The notes under the pieces were generated by a model. The model was given only the letters and a program-made list of their open reading frames with translations, did not search any database and was not told where the DNA came from. From NCBI RefSeq assembly GCF_016756775.1, contig NZ_JAERMU010000011.1:120247-184246 (forward strand): a stretch of DNA of 64,000 bases, written 5' to 3'. A program made the translations under genes and the position numbers. This DNA is from Dryocola clanedunensis subsp. sulfonylureivorans (GTDB lineage Bacteria; Pseudomonadota; Gammaproteobacteria; Enterobacterales; Enterobacteriaceae). Positions 9,928 through 22,420 of this stretch are shown in pieces (within the stretch, counting starts at the first letter, position 1; every line of letters begins with the position of its first letter).

Positions 9928-11433
9928 TTACTCGTTAATGCGCGGGTGCTGATCGACCAGATTGGTACGCTTAGCCTGAAGCTCTTCGATTTCACGATCG
10001 ATATCTTCGATTTTCTGCTCGATATTATCGTGGTGCTCCTGAACGATTTCGCGCGCCTCTGCAATGTCGGAGGCAGCAGGCGTTGCCCCTTTCAGCGGCT
10101 TGTTAGCGGTCTCTTTCATGGTCAGACCGGTAACCAGACCGATGACGGCAATCACCATCAGGTAGTACGCCGGCATCATCAGATTCTCGGTGTACTCCAC
10201 GAGCCACGCGGCGAGCGTCGGCGTCAGACCCGCAACCAGCACGGAGATGTTAAAGGCGCTGGCCAGCGCGCTGTAGCGAATGTGCGTCGGGAACATGGCC
10301 GGTAAGGTTGAGGCCATGACGCCGATAAAGCAGTTGAGGATCACCGCCAGCAGCAGCAGGCCCGCGAAAATCAGCCCCAGCACGTTACTGTTGATCATGA
10401 TGAACGCCGGAATGGAGCACAGCAGCAGCAGCACGCTACCAATCAGGATAAACGGACGGCGGCCATAGCGGTCGCTCAGCAGGCCAATCATCGGCTGTAC
10501 GAACAGCATGCCGATCATAATCGCGATAATAATCAGTACGCCGTGTTCTTCCGAATAGTGCAGGTTGTGGGAGAGGTAGCTCGGCATATAGGTGAGCAGC
10601 ATGTAGTAGGTCACGTTAGTGGAGATAACGATCCCGATACAGGTCAGCAGGGCGCGCCAGTGTTTGGTCGCAATCTCTTTGAACGAGACTTTCGGGCCTT
10701 CGGCGAGGCCTTCTTTATCGCCCTGTTCAAGCTTCTCGATGTGCTGCTGGAACGCAGGAGTTTCTTCCAGCGCATGACGCAGATAGAGGCCGATGATCCC
10801 AAGCGGCAGCGCCAGGAAGAACGGCAGACGCCAGCCCCACTCGAGGAAGTTCGCCTCACCCACAATGGCGGTAATCAGTACCACCACGCCCGCGCCGCAG
10901 ACGAACCCGGCAATAGAGCCGAAGTCCAGCCAGCTGCCCATAAAGCCGCGTTTACGGTCCGGGGAGTACTCTGCAACGAAGATGGATGCGCCGGTGTACT
11001 CACCGCCGACCGAGAAGCCCTGGGCCATTTTCGCAAGCAGCAACAGGATTGGCGCCCAGATACCGATCGTGGCGTACGACGGAATAAGACCAATACAGAA
11101 GGTGCTCAGCGACATGATGATGATGGTGATCGACAGGATTTTCTGACGACCGTACTTATCGCCGAGCATACCGAAGAACAGGCCACCCAGCGGGCGGATC
11201 AGGAACGGCACGGAAAACGTACCAAGTGCGGCAATCATCTGTACGCTAGGGCTGGCATCCGGGAAGAACACCTTACCGAGCGCATAGGCCACAAAGCCAT
11301 ATACACCGAAATCAAACCACTCCATCGCGTTACCCAACGAGGCGGCGGTGATGGCTTTTTTAAGTCGCGCGTCATCGATGATGGTGACGTCGCTGACCTT
11401 GATAGGTCTGACTTTCTTTTTCCTTTTTAACAT
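9928..11433 (-). CDS. proP: Proline/glycine betaine transporter ProP
   Basis: Proton symporter of the major facilitator superfamily importing proline, glycine betaine and other osmoprotectants under high osmolality. 501 residues, E. coli form 500. Twelve membrane spans are expected; the MFS motif GDKYGRQK between spans 2 and 3 and the repeat LSDRYGRRP are visible. The cytoplasmic C-terminus (about 455-501, EHHDNIEQKIEDIDREIEE...) has the heptad pattern of the antiparallel coiled coil that tunes osmotic activation. GAGGATAATA precedes the ATG. In E. coli proP is elsewhere on the chromosome; here it lies beside aer. Confidence 0.96.
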   Translation of the reverse strand: MLKRKKKVRPIKVSDVTIIDDARLKKAITAASLGNAMEWFDFGVYGFVAYALGKVFFPDASPSVQMIAALGTFSVPFLIRPLGGLFFGMLGDKYGRQKILSITIIIMSLSTFCIGLIPSYATIGIWAPILLLLAKMAQGFSVGGEYTGASIFVAEYSPDRKRGFMGSWLDFGSIAGFVCGAGVVVLITAIVGEANFLEWGWRLPFFLALPLGIIGLYLRHALEETPAFQQHIEKLEQGDKEGLAEGPKVSFKEIATKHWRALLTCIGIVISTNVTYYMLLTYMPSYLSHNLHYSEEHGVLIIIAIMIGMLFVQPMIGLLSDRYGRRPFILIGSVLLLLCSIPAFIMINSNVLGLIFAGLLLLAVILNCFIGVMASTLPAMFPTHIRYSALASAFNISVLVAGLTPTLAAWLVEYTENLMMPAYYLMVIAVIGLVTGLTMKETANKPLKGATPAASDIAEAREIVQEHHDNIEQKIEDIDREIEELQAKRTNLVDQHPRINE

Positions 11434-11732
11434 TATTATCCTCTTTATTTTCCTTGCGGGAGCAACAGGGTCTCCCTCACTAAGTAGTGTAGTGGGCCAC
11501 GCGTGAAACGACGGCTAAAACTGCATCACTTAGTCACTCAACGAAAGACAATTTAATAACTATATGAAATTATTAAAAATGTGGGATGTACTGATGACAT
11601 TATAAAGATTATGTTTAATTTTAAAAGTGTGACGTGGATCAAGTTTAATCGCTCAAGTAAATTATTGCAGCGCCGACATAACGAGATGAAGGAAAAGATT
11701 AACGACTGGATAACCTGCACAAAGGAGCTGCA
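11434..11732. promoter_or_regulatory. proP/aer divergent intergenic region
   Basis: This AT-rich 299-bp gap carries the promoters of both genes. On the minus strand a CTACACT segment (11486-11492) resembles a sigma-S-type -10 element, as used at E. coli proP P2; this is tentative. The aer FliA promoter at 11653-11679 is listed separately. No gene is seen here. Confidence 0.5.
11653..11679 (+). promoter_or_regulatory. FliA (sigma-28) promoter of aer
   Basis: TCAAGTAA, an 11-bp spacer and GCCGACAT match the flagellar sigma factor consensus TAAAGTTT-N11-GCCGATAA with exact spacing. It lies 53 bp upstream of the aer start. E. coli aer belongs to the flagellar class 3 regulon. Confidence 0.8.
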
Positions 11733-13253
11733 ATGTCTGCGCGTGCCCATGTGACACAGCACGAATATTTGCTTGATGACGACAGTACTCTTATGTCCAC
11801 TACCGACCTGCAAAGCTACCTGACCCATGCCAACGACAGCTTTGTGAAGATCAGCGGCTACTCCTGCGAGGAGCTGATGGGCAGCCCGCACAACCTCGTC
11901 CGCCACCCGGATATGCCTAAAGCCGCCTTTGCCGATATGTGGTACACGCTACAGCAGGGTGAACCGTGGACTGGCATCGTAAAAAACCGCTGCAAAAATG
12001 GCGGCTATTACTGGGTGCGAGCCAATGCGATACCGCTGGTGCGCAAAGGAAAAACGACTGGCTACATGTCCATTCGTACCAAAGCGACGCCCGAAGAGAT
12101 TGCCGCGGTGACTCCCCTCTATAAAGCGTTGAAGGAAAATCGTGCCAACCGCCGTCTGTTTAAAGGGCTTGCGCTGCGTAAGGGTCTGTTCGGCAAACTG
12201 GCGACCATGACGCTGCGCTGGCGCATTCGCAGCATGATGGCCGGACTCTGCGCCCTCTTGCTGGTGGCCGGCGTGGCGATGGATCAGGATGCCATGCATC
12301 TTGTAATGAGCGGCATTGCGACCGGTCTGGGCTGTCTCCTGCTGGAGTGGCAAATCGCCCGCCCGCTTGAAAATATTGCCCGCCAGGCGCTGGATGTTGC
12401 GACGGGGAATCGCCAGAAGGTCGACCATCTCCCCCGCACCGATGAGATAGGGATCACCCTGCGAGCTATCGGGCAGCTCGGCCTGATGTGCCGGTGGTTG
12501 ATGAGCGATGTCAGCCACCAGGTCGAAAATGTGCGCAGCGGCAGCGAAGCGCTGGCCCGAGGCAACGACGAGCTTAACGAACAAATCGCTCAGTCTGTGA
12601 ATCACGTCCAGCAGACGGTAGTCACCATGAATCAGATGGCGGTGTCGGTACAAAACAACGCGCGGACGGCTGCCAGCGCGGACAAACTATCCAGCCAGGC
12701 CAGCGATGCTGCGGCCCAGGGCGGGTGGGCGATGCAAACCGTCGTCACCACCATGGATGAAATTGCCAGCAGCACGCAGCGTATCGGTTCTATTACAGCC
12801 TTGATTAACGACATTGCCTTCCAGACCAACATTCTGGCTCTTAATGCGGCGGTAGAAGCTGCGCGAGCCGGAGAGCAGGGTAAGGGGTTTGCCGTGGTAG
12901 CCGGAGAAGTGCGCAATCTGGCAAGCCGGAGCGCTGCGGCAGCCAACGATATTCGTCAGCTTATTGAGGCGAGCGCCAGTAAAGTGCAGTCAGGTTCTGA
13001 ACAGGTACACGAAGCCGGACAAACCATGCAGGAGATCGTAGTCCAGGTGCGCAACGTCACGCAGATGCTTGTGCAGATAAGCCAGGCGACAACCGAACAG
13101 GCAACAGGGCTGTCCGAATTAACCCAGGCCGTGGCCGAACTGGATGCCATCACCCGTAAAAATGCGGCGCTGGTGGACGAGGGTAGCCAGGTTTCCGCGA
13201 TGGTAAAACACCGGGCTACCCGGCTCGAAGATGCCGTAGCGGTACTGCATTAG
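11733..13253 (+). CDS. aer: Aerotaxis receptor Aer
   Basis: Inner-membrane energy and oxygen taxis sensor, 506 residues as in E. coli. The N-terminal PAS domain (about 20-120, with [17 protein letters not shown] and [14 protein letters not shown]) binds FAD. A hydrophobic anchor lies near 170-205, then a HAMP region and the chemoreceptor hairpin, whose tip [37 protein letters not shown] is nearly invariant and docks CheA/CheW. No C-terminal CheR/CheB docking pentapeptide is seen, as normal for Aer. In E. coli aer and patA are adjacent and divergent; here a 7-kb block separates them. Confidence 0.96.
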   Translation: MSARAHVTQHEYLLDDDSTLMSTTDLQSYLTHANDSFVKISGYSCEELMGSPHNLVRHPDMPKAAFADMWYTLQQGEPWTGIVKNRCKNGGYYWVRANAIPLVRKGKTTGYMSIRTKATPEEIAAVTPLYKALKENRANRRLFKGLALRKGLFGKLATMTLRWRIRSMMAGLCALLLVAGVAMDQDAMHLVMSGIATGLGCLLLEWQIARPLENIARQALDVATGNRQKVDHLPRTDEIGITLRAIGQLGLMCRWLMSDVSHQVENVRSGSEALARGNDELNEQIAQSVNHVQQTVVTMNQMAVSVQNNARTAASADKLSSQASDAAAQGGWAMQTVVTTMDEIASSTQRIGSITALINDIAFQTNILALNAAVEAARAGEQGKGFAVVAGEVRNLASRSAAAANDIRQLIEASASKVQSGSEQVHEAGQTMQEIVVQVRNVTQMLVQISQATTEQATGLSELTQAVAELDAITRKNAALVDEGSQVSAMVKHRATRLEDAVAVLH

Positions 13254-13352
13254 CAGAGAAAAATGGGGGAAGCCGCACGATTTTCACCCCCTAACGCGCT
13301 TTTATTGACTAGTCTGGGACAGATTGAACGCAGACAAACAACGGAGATCGTT

Positions 13353-14384
13353 ATGAGCCAATCGTCCCGCATTAACCGCAGCTTTGTGCTGGCAAAACGC
13401 CCGCAGGGTATGCCGACCAGTGAAGATATCGTGCTCCAGGAGTCTGATATTCCGCAGCCAGTAAAAGGCCAGCTGTTGCTGCGTACCCTCTATTTATCCC
13501 TCGATCCGTACATGCGCGGGCGCATGGATGACGCAGAGTCGTATTCAGCTCCGCTACAGATTGGGGATGTTATGTGTGGCGGCACCGTTTGCCGTGTTGA
13601 GCAATCTGAACATGCTGACTACCAGCAGGGTGACCTGGTGCTGGCCTATACCGGCTGGCAGGATTACGCGCTGTCCGACGGGGCAGGTTTGCAGAAGCTG
13701 GATAACAACATGGCTCACCCATCCTATGCGCTGGGTCTGTTAGGGATGCCGGGCTTCACGGGCTATATGGGGCTGACCGACATCGGCAACCCGCAGCCGG
13801 GCGAAACGGTGGTTGTCGCCGCCGCCAGCGGCGCGGTGGGGTCAGTCGTCGGCCAGGTTGCTAAACTGCGCGGTGCGCGGATCGTGGGGATAGCGGGCGG
13901 GGCGGACAAGTGCCGTTACGTCACCGAAACGCTGAAGTTCGACGCCTGTATCGATCATAAGGCGCCGGACTTTGCGGAACAGCTGAGAAAGGCCTGCCCA
14001 CAGGGTGTTGATGTCTATTTTGAAAACGTCGGCGGGGCCGTCTTTGACGCGGTGCTGCCTTTGTTTAACACTTCCGCCCGCGTGCCGGTCTGCGGCGTCA
14101 TCAGCCAGTACAACGGGCAAAACAGCGCCTTCACCGAAGATCGTCTGCCGCTGCTGATGGGCACCATCCTCAAAAAGCGCATGCGCGTGCAGGGCTTTAT
14201 TATCTCTATGGATTACGGCGACCGTTATCCGGAGTTCTTTAAGCAAATGAGCCAGTGGCTTGGTGAAGGTAAAATTCAGTTCCGCGAAGATATCGTCGAC
14301 GGCCTGGAAAACGCCGTTGAGGCGTTCCGCGGCCTGCTGGTGGGTAAAAACTTCGGCAAGCTGATCGTTAAGGTTGCCGAGTAA
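13353..14384 (+). CDS. curA: NADPH-dependent curcumin reductase-like oxidoreductase CurA
   Basis: Zinc-independent medium-chain dehydrogenase/reductase (double-bond reductase) of 343 residues, close to the 345 of E. coli CurA (YncB), which reduces curcumin to dihydro- and tetrahydrocurcumin with NADPH. The nucleotide-binding Rossmann segment is VVAAASGAVGSVVGQVAKL. The ATG at 13353 is chosen over one at 13263 because GGAG lies six bases upstream and MSQSSRINRSFVLAKRP is the conserved start. It is monocistronic and converges on ascG, with a REP sequence between. The physiological substrate is uncertain. Confidence 0.9.
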   Translation: MSQSSRINRSFVLAKRPQGMPTSEDIVLQESDIPQPVKGQLLLRTLYLSLDPYMRGRMDDAESYSAPLQIGDVMCGGTVCRVEQSEHADYQQGDLVLAYTGWQDYALSDGAGLQKLDNNMAHPSYALGLLGMPGFTGYMGLTDIGNPQPGETVVVAAASGAVGSVVGQVAKLRGARIVGIAGGADKCRYVTETLKFDACIDHKAPDFAEQLRKACPQGVDVYFENVGGAVFDAVLPLFNTSARVPVCGVISQYNGQNSAFTEDRLPLLMGTILKKRMRVQGFIISMDYGDRYPEFFKQMSQWLGEGKIQFREDIVDGLENAVEAFRGLLVGKNFGKLIVKVAE

Positions 14385-14410
14385 TCGGGTGGCTGCACAA
14401 CCCCGAACCG

Positions 14411-14434
14411 TAGATAAGCGCAGCGTCATCCGAC
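14411..14434. repeat. REP-like element between curA and ascG
   Basis: TAGATAAGCGCAGCGTCATCC is one arm of the REP family seen elsewhere in the window, lying between two convergent genes. The partner arm is degenerate. Confidence 0.65.
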
Positions 14435-14441
14435 AAATAAG

Positions 14442-15458
14442 CTATCGGATATGCGGCCCGTCCCCGATGGAATCCCGCACCTGTAGCGCCGAGGTAAAAA
14501 TATTCTCCCGCGATAAATAACCGCCGTCGAGCATGGAGATCAGGCGGTTAATCACTTCTCCCATCATGTCGCTGACCGGATCTTTTACGCTGGAAAGCGA
14601 CGGGCTGAGGAACGGCGCGGTGGGGATATCATCGAAGCCAATCACCGAGATCTGTCCCGGTACGGTAATCCCCGACTCGCTGAATTTTTTTATCGCGCCG
14701 ACGGCCATATCGTCGTTGCTGGCGACAACTGCGCTGAACGTCATTTGGCTGGCAAGCAAGGATTCTGCTGCGGCAAAGCCGCTGGCTGGCGTCCATTTTC
14801 CCTGCGCGATCAGGCTGTCTTGCTGGGGAATATTCGCTTCTTTTAAGGCTGCTTTGTAGCCTGAAAGTCTCTCAATCGCCGTAGGGGAATCCAGCGACCC
14901 GGTGATAAAGGCAATCTCCCGGTGCCCCTGTTCAATCAGGTACATCGTCGCTTTAAAACTTGCGCCTTTATGGTCACAGCAGATGCAGTGGCTCTGGTGT
15001 TTTCTGAGCTTTCGGTTCACCACCATAATCGGCTGGCGATGCAGGTCGATAATCTCGTCCATGGCGTCAGGGGTTAAAAAACGAGGGTAGATGATGACGG
15101 CATCACACTGTAAATCCAGCAGAAACTCTATCGCCTCGCGCTCTTCGTCTGCACTGTGTTTGCCATCCATCAGGATGAGCTGGCGGCCATTATCTTCTAA
15201 TTTTTTTGCCGCCTGCGACAGGATCTCGCTGAAATAGCTGCCGTTATAAAGCGTGTTGGTGACCACCAGCCCGATGCACTGGGAAGTGTTGGTAGCCAGG
15301 TGTCTTGCCAGCAGGTTAGGGCGATAGCCAGTTTCTTTAATGGCCTGATAAACAAGCTCTTTTGTGGCTTCGCCGACATAACCCTTGCCGGACAGCACCC
15401 GTGAGACGGTGGCTTTAGAGACGCCTGCTTTTTTTGCCACTTCCAGCATTGTTGACAT
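14442..15458 (-). CDS. ascG: LacI-family repressor AscG of the asc operon
   Basis: 338-residue DNA-binding repressor. The N-terminal helix-turn-helix (residues 4-24, MLEVAKKAGVSKATVSRVLSG) and hinge are followed by a periplasmic-binding-like effector domain with the conserved segment VVASNDDMAVGAIKKF. In E. coli AscG represses ascFB and answers to beta-glucosides. The strong recalled likeness (GLVVTNTLY, DGKHSADEE, AVIIYPRFL, SVIGFDDI) and the divergent ascF gene support the name. An inverted repeat around AACCGGTT at 15635-15642 in the shared control region is the likely operator. Confidence 0.93.
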   Translation of the reverse strand: MSTMLEVAKKAGVSKATVSRVLSGKGYVGEATKELVYQAIKETGYRPNLLARHLATNTSQCIGLVVTNTLYNGSYFSEILSQAAKKLEDNGRQLILMDGKHSADEEREAIEFLLDLQCDAVIIYPRFLTPDAMDEIIDLHRQPIMVVNRKLRKHQSHCICCDHKGASFKATMYLIEQGHREIAFITGSLDSPTAIERLSGYKAALKEANIPQQDSLIAQGKWTPASGFAAAESLLASQMTFSAVVASNDDMAVGAIKKFSESGITVPGQISVIGFDDIPTAPFLSPSLSSVKDPVSDMMGEVINRLISMLDGGYLSRENIFTSALQVRDSIGDGPHIR

Positions 15459-15632
15459 AGTTTTTCTCGCCCCTGATAAGTGCGCTCATTTTACACATTT
15501 CGCGCGGAAGAATAAGCGCGAACATGCGTCCCGGAGGGCGTTAAAAGGCGCTTTTTACCGATCCTTATCACAAAAAAAGAAGCGTAAAAAACTTTTAGTT
15601 GATCTGTTTGTTCAATGTAAACACTCTTGTGT

Positions 15633-15645
15633 GGAACCGGTTACC
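15633..15645. promoter_or_regulatory. Candidate AscG operator upstream of ascF
   Basis: GGAACCGGTTACC is an imperfect palindrome centred on AACCGGTT, the GalR/LacI-type half-site arrangement. It lies 20-33 bp upstream of the ascF start, where a bound repressor would block transcription. Assignment is by position and symmetry only. Confidence 0.55.
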
Positions 15646-15665
15646 TACCCTGAGAACTGTTAAAC

Positions 15666-17114
15666 ATGTCTAAGAATTATGCGGCAGTATCCCAATCGAT
15701 AGTCGAGGCGCTTGGCGGAGCGAATAACATCTCCGCCGTGACGCATTGCATGACGCGCTTACGTTTTGTCCTCAATGATGATGCTGCGGTGGACGCAGGT
15801 AAGCTGAAATCCATCAGCGGCGTGCTGGGCGTGGTAAGAAGCGAAAACCAGTGCCAGGTGATTATCGGTAACACGGTTTCACAGGCCTATGCCGAAGTGC
15901 AGAAGCTACTGCCTGGCGGCGCGGGCGGGACATCAGACGTTGCCCCCGTAAAACAGAAGATCACCCTGAAACGCATTGGCGCAGGGATCCTGGATGCCCT
16001 GATCGGCACCATGTCGCCGCTGATCCCGGCGATCATCGGCGGCTCGATGGTCAAGCTGCTGGCGATGATCCTCGATATGACCGGCGTTTTTGGCAAAGGC
16101 TCCTCAACGCTGGTTATCCTTAACGTCATCGGCGACGGCGCGTTCTTCTTCCTGCCGGTGATGGTAGCGGCCTCCGCCGCGGTGAAATTCAAAACCAACA
16201 TGTCGCTGGCGATTGCTATTGCCGGGGTGCTGGTACACCCGAACTTCGTTGACCTGATGGCGAAGGCGGCGCAGGGCCAGCCCGTTGAATTTATGGGGCT
16301 TTCCGTCACGGCGGTGAAATATACCTACACGGTTATCCCCGCGCTGTGCATGACCTGGCTGCTCTCGTACATTGAGCGCTGGGTGGATAAAATCACCCCA
16401 GCGGTGACCAAAAACTTCCTCAAACCGATGCTGATCGTGCTGATTGCTGCCCCTATCGCCATCATGCTTATTGGCCCGCTGGGTATCTGGATTGGCACCG
16501 GGATCTCCTCGCTGGTTTACACCGTGCATAGTTACCTGGGCTGGCTGTCCGTTGCCATTATGGGCGGGCTGTGGCCGCTGCTGGTGATGACCGGCATGCA
16601 CCGCGTGTTCACCCCGACCATCATCCAGACCATTGCGGAAACCGGCAAAGAGGGCATGGTCATGCCGTCGGAAATTGGCGCAAACCTGTCGCTTGGCGGC
16701 TCTTCCCTTGCGGTGGCCTGGAAAACCAAAAACCCGGAGCTGCGCCAGACCGCGCTCGCGGCGGCGGCCTCCGCCATTGTGGCAGGCATTTCAGAGCCCG
16801 CGCTGTACGGCGTGGCCGTGCGTCTGAAGCGCCCGCTCATCGCGGCGCTAATCAGCGGCTTTGTCTGCGGCGGCGTTGCCGGCGTGGCGGGGCTTGCCAG
16901 CCACTCAATGGCATCGCCAGGGCTATTTACCAGCGTACAGTTCTTCGATCCGGCAAACCCGATGACCATCGTCTGGGTATTCGGCGTCATGGCCCTTGCG
17001 GTGGTGCTGTCGTTCGTTCTGACGCTGGTGCTCGGCTTTGAAGACATCCCGGTTGAAGAGCCAAAAGAACAGGCACCCGTTGCCAGCCCGCAGCGGGCCG
17101 TACAGGTTAATTAA
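15666..17114 (+). CDS. ascF: Aryl-beta-glucoside PTS enzyme IIBC AscF
   Basis: Sugar-specific PTS permease that imports and phosphorylates arbutin, salicin or cellobiose-type glucosides. 482 residues, E. coli 485. The N-terminal IIB domain (1-85) has the phosphocysteine motif NISAVTHCMTRLRF at about residue 28; the IIC domain (about 105-460) has multiple spans, with GIWIG and EIGANLSLGGSS in the sugar-binding region. There is no fused IIA domain, so phosphate must come from a IIA in trans. The ATG has only a weak upstream ribosome site. ascB follows after 18 bases. Confidence 0.95.
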   Translation: MSKNYAAVSQSIVEALGGANNISAVTHCMTRLRFVLNDDAAVDAGKLKSISGVLGVVRSENQCQVIIGNTVSQAYAEVQKLLPGGAGGTSDVAPVKQKITLKRIGAGILDALIGTMSPLIPAIIGGSMVKLLAMILDMTGVFGKGSSTLVILNVIGDGAFFFLPVMVAASAAVKFKTNMSLAIAIAGVLVHPNFVDLMAKAAQGQPVEFMGLSVTAVKYTYTVIPALCMTWLLSYIERWVDKITPAVTKNFLKPMLIVLIAAPIAIMLIGPLGIWIGTGISSLVYTVHSYLGWLSVAIMGGLWPLLVMTGMHRVFTPTIIQTIAETGKEGMVMPSEIGANLSLGGSSLAVAWKTKNPELRQTALAAAASAIVAGISEPALYGVAVRLKRPLIAALISGFVCGGVAGVAGLASHSMASPGLFTSVQFFDPANPMTIVWVFGVMALAVVLSFVLTLVLGFEDIPVEEPKEQAPVASPQRAVQVN

Positions 17115-18563
<1,449 letters not shown>

Positions 18564-18590
18564 CCACAAGCCTCCTTGATTGACGGCGCC

Positions 18591-18619
18591 TCTCACCCTG
18601 GCGATTTGCCTGGGTGAGA
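18591..18619 (+). terminator. Hairpin after ascB, possible terminator
   Basis: TCTCACCC pairs with GGGTGAGA around a 13-base loop. The downstream sequence is not a clean T-run, so it may be an mRNA-stabilising hairpin instead of a full terminator. Confidence 0.45.
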
Positions 18620-18671
18620 TTCCCAAACAAAAGCATATACTTGATGCCGGGCGTTTTCGGGAGCAAGCGAA

Positions 18672-19391
18672 GTGGTTTACAAAGAGGTCGTCAACTTACT
18701 TAAAAGCAGAATCAGCAGCCCCGGTTGTGCCGTTGGCGATATGCTGCCGTCGGAAAAAGAGCTCGCTGAGCTTTACAATGTCTCGCGCAACACCCTGCGA
18801 AAGGCGCTGAAAGTACTGGAAAACGAAGAGCTGATCGAGCGGCGACACGGTTCGGGAACTTTCCTGCGCAGCAAGCAGTTTCAGGTCTCCGTTACGCATA
18901 TGGACAGCTTTACGGAAATTGCCAGAAACGAAGGCAGGAAGCCGGCAAGCCAGGTGCTGCGGTTTGAGTTGCAAAGTGCTTCGCAGGAGATCGCCCAGCG
19001 TCTGAAGCTGGCCGCTGGTGAGCCGGTTTATTACGCCAAGCGGCTGCGCCATATCGACAATGTCCCAATGCAGGTGGAGGAGACCTGGCTTTCGGTAAAC
19101 CGCTTCCCGGATTTAACGGTTAGCCATATGAAAAAATCCAAGTTTTCCTACATTGAGGAAGAGTGCGGGATAAAAATTCATGGCTGCTATGAGTCATTTC
19201 AGCCCGTCCTGCCCTCCGCAGAAATTGCTGAAATGCTGCATATCAGCGTGCGCGATCCCATCCTCAGAATGGAAACCCAGTCCGTTGATGAAATGCATCA
19301 CCCCGTCGATTTCTCCGTTCTTTACACCAACGCGTTTGAGTTTCAGGTGAAGTACTTCCTGCCGCGAAAAATGTCCCATACCTCCGACTGA
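18672..19391 (+). CDS. GntR/HutC-family transcriptional regulator (UTRA domain), GTG start
   Basis: 239-residue regulator lying between two 6-phospho-beta-glucosidase genes. The winged helix (about 1-70) reads KEVVNLLKSRISS, then PSEKELAELYNVSRNTLRKALKVLENEELIERRHGSGTF, the standard GntR DNA-binding core. The C-terminal UTRA ligand domain (about 90-235) would bind a sugar phosphate or similar molecule. The start is GTG with GGGAG nine bases upstream. By position it probably controls the downstream GH1 gene, with a phosphorylated glucoside as a plausible effector; this is inference. Confidence 0.82.
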   Translation: MVYKEVVNLLKSRISSPGCAVGDMLPSEKELAELYNVSRNTLRKALKVLENEELIERRHGSGTFLRSKQFQVSVTHMDSFTEIARNEGRKPASQVLRFELQSASQEIAQRLKLAAGEPVYYAKRLRHIDNVPMQVEETWLSVNRFPDLTVSHMKKSKFSYIEEECGIKIHGCYESFQPVLPSAEIAEMLHISVRDPILRMETQSVDEMHHPVDFSVLYTNAFEFQVKYFLPRKMSHTSD

Positions 19392-21133
<1,742 letters not shown>

Positions 21134-21150
21134 GGACTTCTTGTTACGGG

Positions 21151-21183
21151 AGGACACCGGGTTATTCAGGTGTCCTCTTCATG
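21151..21183 (+). terminator. Terminator after the second GH1 gene
   Basis: AGGACACC and GGTGTCCT form an 8-bp stem with a ten-base loop, followed by a pyrimidine-rich tail. It also lies just beyond the 3' end of the convergent SAHH-like gene. Confidence 0.65.
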
Positions 21184-21191
21184 TTTAAAAA

Positions 21192-22310
21192 CTACAGTGC
21201 CTTTTCCCAGGCAGCTTGCGGAAGTAGGTACACTGCTTTTTCTGCTTTCTGCCCTTCGGTCACGATGTGTTTGATGCCGCTTGCCATGACGGCCAGCGTG
21301 ACGTCAAAGGCGTTCAGGCTGTCGCCGAAACCGGCGGTCAGGTTCAGCATTGAGCCATTGGCCATCAGATAAATTGTTTTGCCGTTCAGCTGGTAGGCGT
21401 TGATCCAGGGCATCACTTCTTCATGAGGGAAAGCCATCAGGTATCCGCAGTCGATCTCTTCTGCAACGTGGCCTACGTTAAGCACGAACACGCCGTCCTT
21501 CGCTTTATTCAGCACCGCTGCGCTAACGACTTTCTTCGCGCCGGTCGCGGTGGCGATAACGTCAGTTGTCCCGACAGCATCATGAATATCAACAACGTGC
21601 CAGCCATCGTAGGCGGCCTGTAACCGACGGGCCGGGTCGAGTTCTGCAACCATCACCTGCCCGCCATAGGCTTTTGCCGCGGCCGCAACGCCCTGGCCGA
21701 CCAGACCATAGCCAATGACCAGCACTCTTTTTTCGTGCAGCGTCAGGTGAGTCGTCTGGAAAAAGGTCTGCCAGGCCGTCAGCCCGACCATATGGCGGTT
21801 GTGCAGCCCTTCTTTTACCGGCAAATCGTCCCAGTTAAAAATAGGGTAGCCAGGGCGCAGATCCGCAAGGCGGTTAACGCCGGAGCCGGTTGCTTCGAGG
21901 CAGGCAACAACGTCCCCAAACTCGCCGCGCTGGTGGAGCAGGGTGGTGATGTCCGCCCCCATTTCACACAGGTGAGTCGGACGCCAGGCGATGGCTTTCT
22001 CCCATGAATTCCGCCAGTCGGCATCGCTCATGTTGCGCCACGCGCAGGCTTCGGCTCCAGCCTCGACAAGGTAAGCGACAACTTCATCCTGCACGGTAGT
22101 CGGGTTGCAGGTCGTCAGGAATATCTTCGCATTCTTTTTTAACAGCCCTTCCACCAGCGGAATCATCTTCAGGTCGAGGTGCATATTGCAGGCAAGGCGC
22201 ACGTGGCTGAGATCGGGCAGCGATGCAACCTGCTTCAAAGTCCTTACCATATGGCGGCGGGACCATTCGATTTCTTTTAAAAACATCGCGTTTCGGGAAT
22301 TCACAGGCAT
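21192..22310 (-). CDS. S-adenosylhomocysteinase-like protein with altered active site
   Basis: 372-residue homologue of NAD-dependent S-adenosylhomocysteine hydrolase, which normally splits SAH to adenosine and homocysteine. Clear family blocks are CNPTTVQDEVVAYLVEAG (68-85), AWRNMSDADW (90-99) and the Rossmann motif GYGLVGQG (200-207). His44 and Glu139 appear to match substrate-binding residues. In the catalytic block Lys166 and Asn171 are kept, but the Asp expected at 170 is His. The C-terminal GHP segment reads GFG, and the usual C-terminal tail that reaches into the partner NAD site is missing. It may therefore act on another substrate. Enterobacteria usually clear SAH by Pfs/LuxS. The upstream gene is separated by a hairpin. 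Confidence 0.75.
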   Translation of the reverse strand: MPVNSRNAMFLKEIEWSRRHMVRTLKQVASLPDLSHVRLACNMHLDLKMIPLVEGLLKKNAKIFLTTCNPTTVQDEVVAYLVEAGAEACAWRNMSDADWRNSWEKAIAWRPTHLCEMGADITTLLHQRGEFGDVVACLEATGSGVNRLADLRPGYPIFNWDDLPVKEGLHNRHMVGLTAWQTFFQTTHLTLHEKRVLVIGYGLVGQGVAAAAKAYGGQVMVAELDPARRLQAAYDGWHVVDIHDAVGTTDVIATATGAKKVVSAAVLNKAKDGVFVLNVGHVAEEIDCGYLMAFPHEEVMPWINAYQLNGKTIYLMANGSMLNLTAGFGDSLNAFDVTLAVMASGIKHIVTEGQKAEKAVYLLPQAAWEKAL

Positions 22311-22390
22311 TCCTTATTTATTTGTTATTCGTATTTTTTAGGCGTCTGAGAATAGCAAAATGAAGCCGATGAGGGCGACAAAAACCAAAT

Positions 22391-22412
22391 TGCCACTTCT
22401 GGTGAAGTGGCT
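22391..22412 (-). terminator. Hairpin terminator after the outer-membrane protein gene
   Basis: A perfect 8-bp stem GCCACTTC/GAAGTGGC with a four-base loop is followed on the minus strand by a T-rich stretch. It sits between the barrel-protein gene and the SAHH-like gene, suggesting they are at least partly separate transcripts. Confidence 0.6.
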
Positions 22413-22420
22413 TCATTGTC

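Noticed and set aside
10543..11430. 295-codon open frame antisense to proP
   Set aside because: It lies fully inside the intact proP gene and its charged, low-complexity product matches no family I know.
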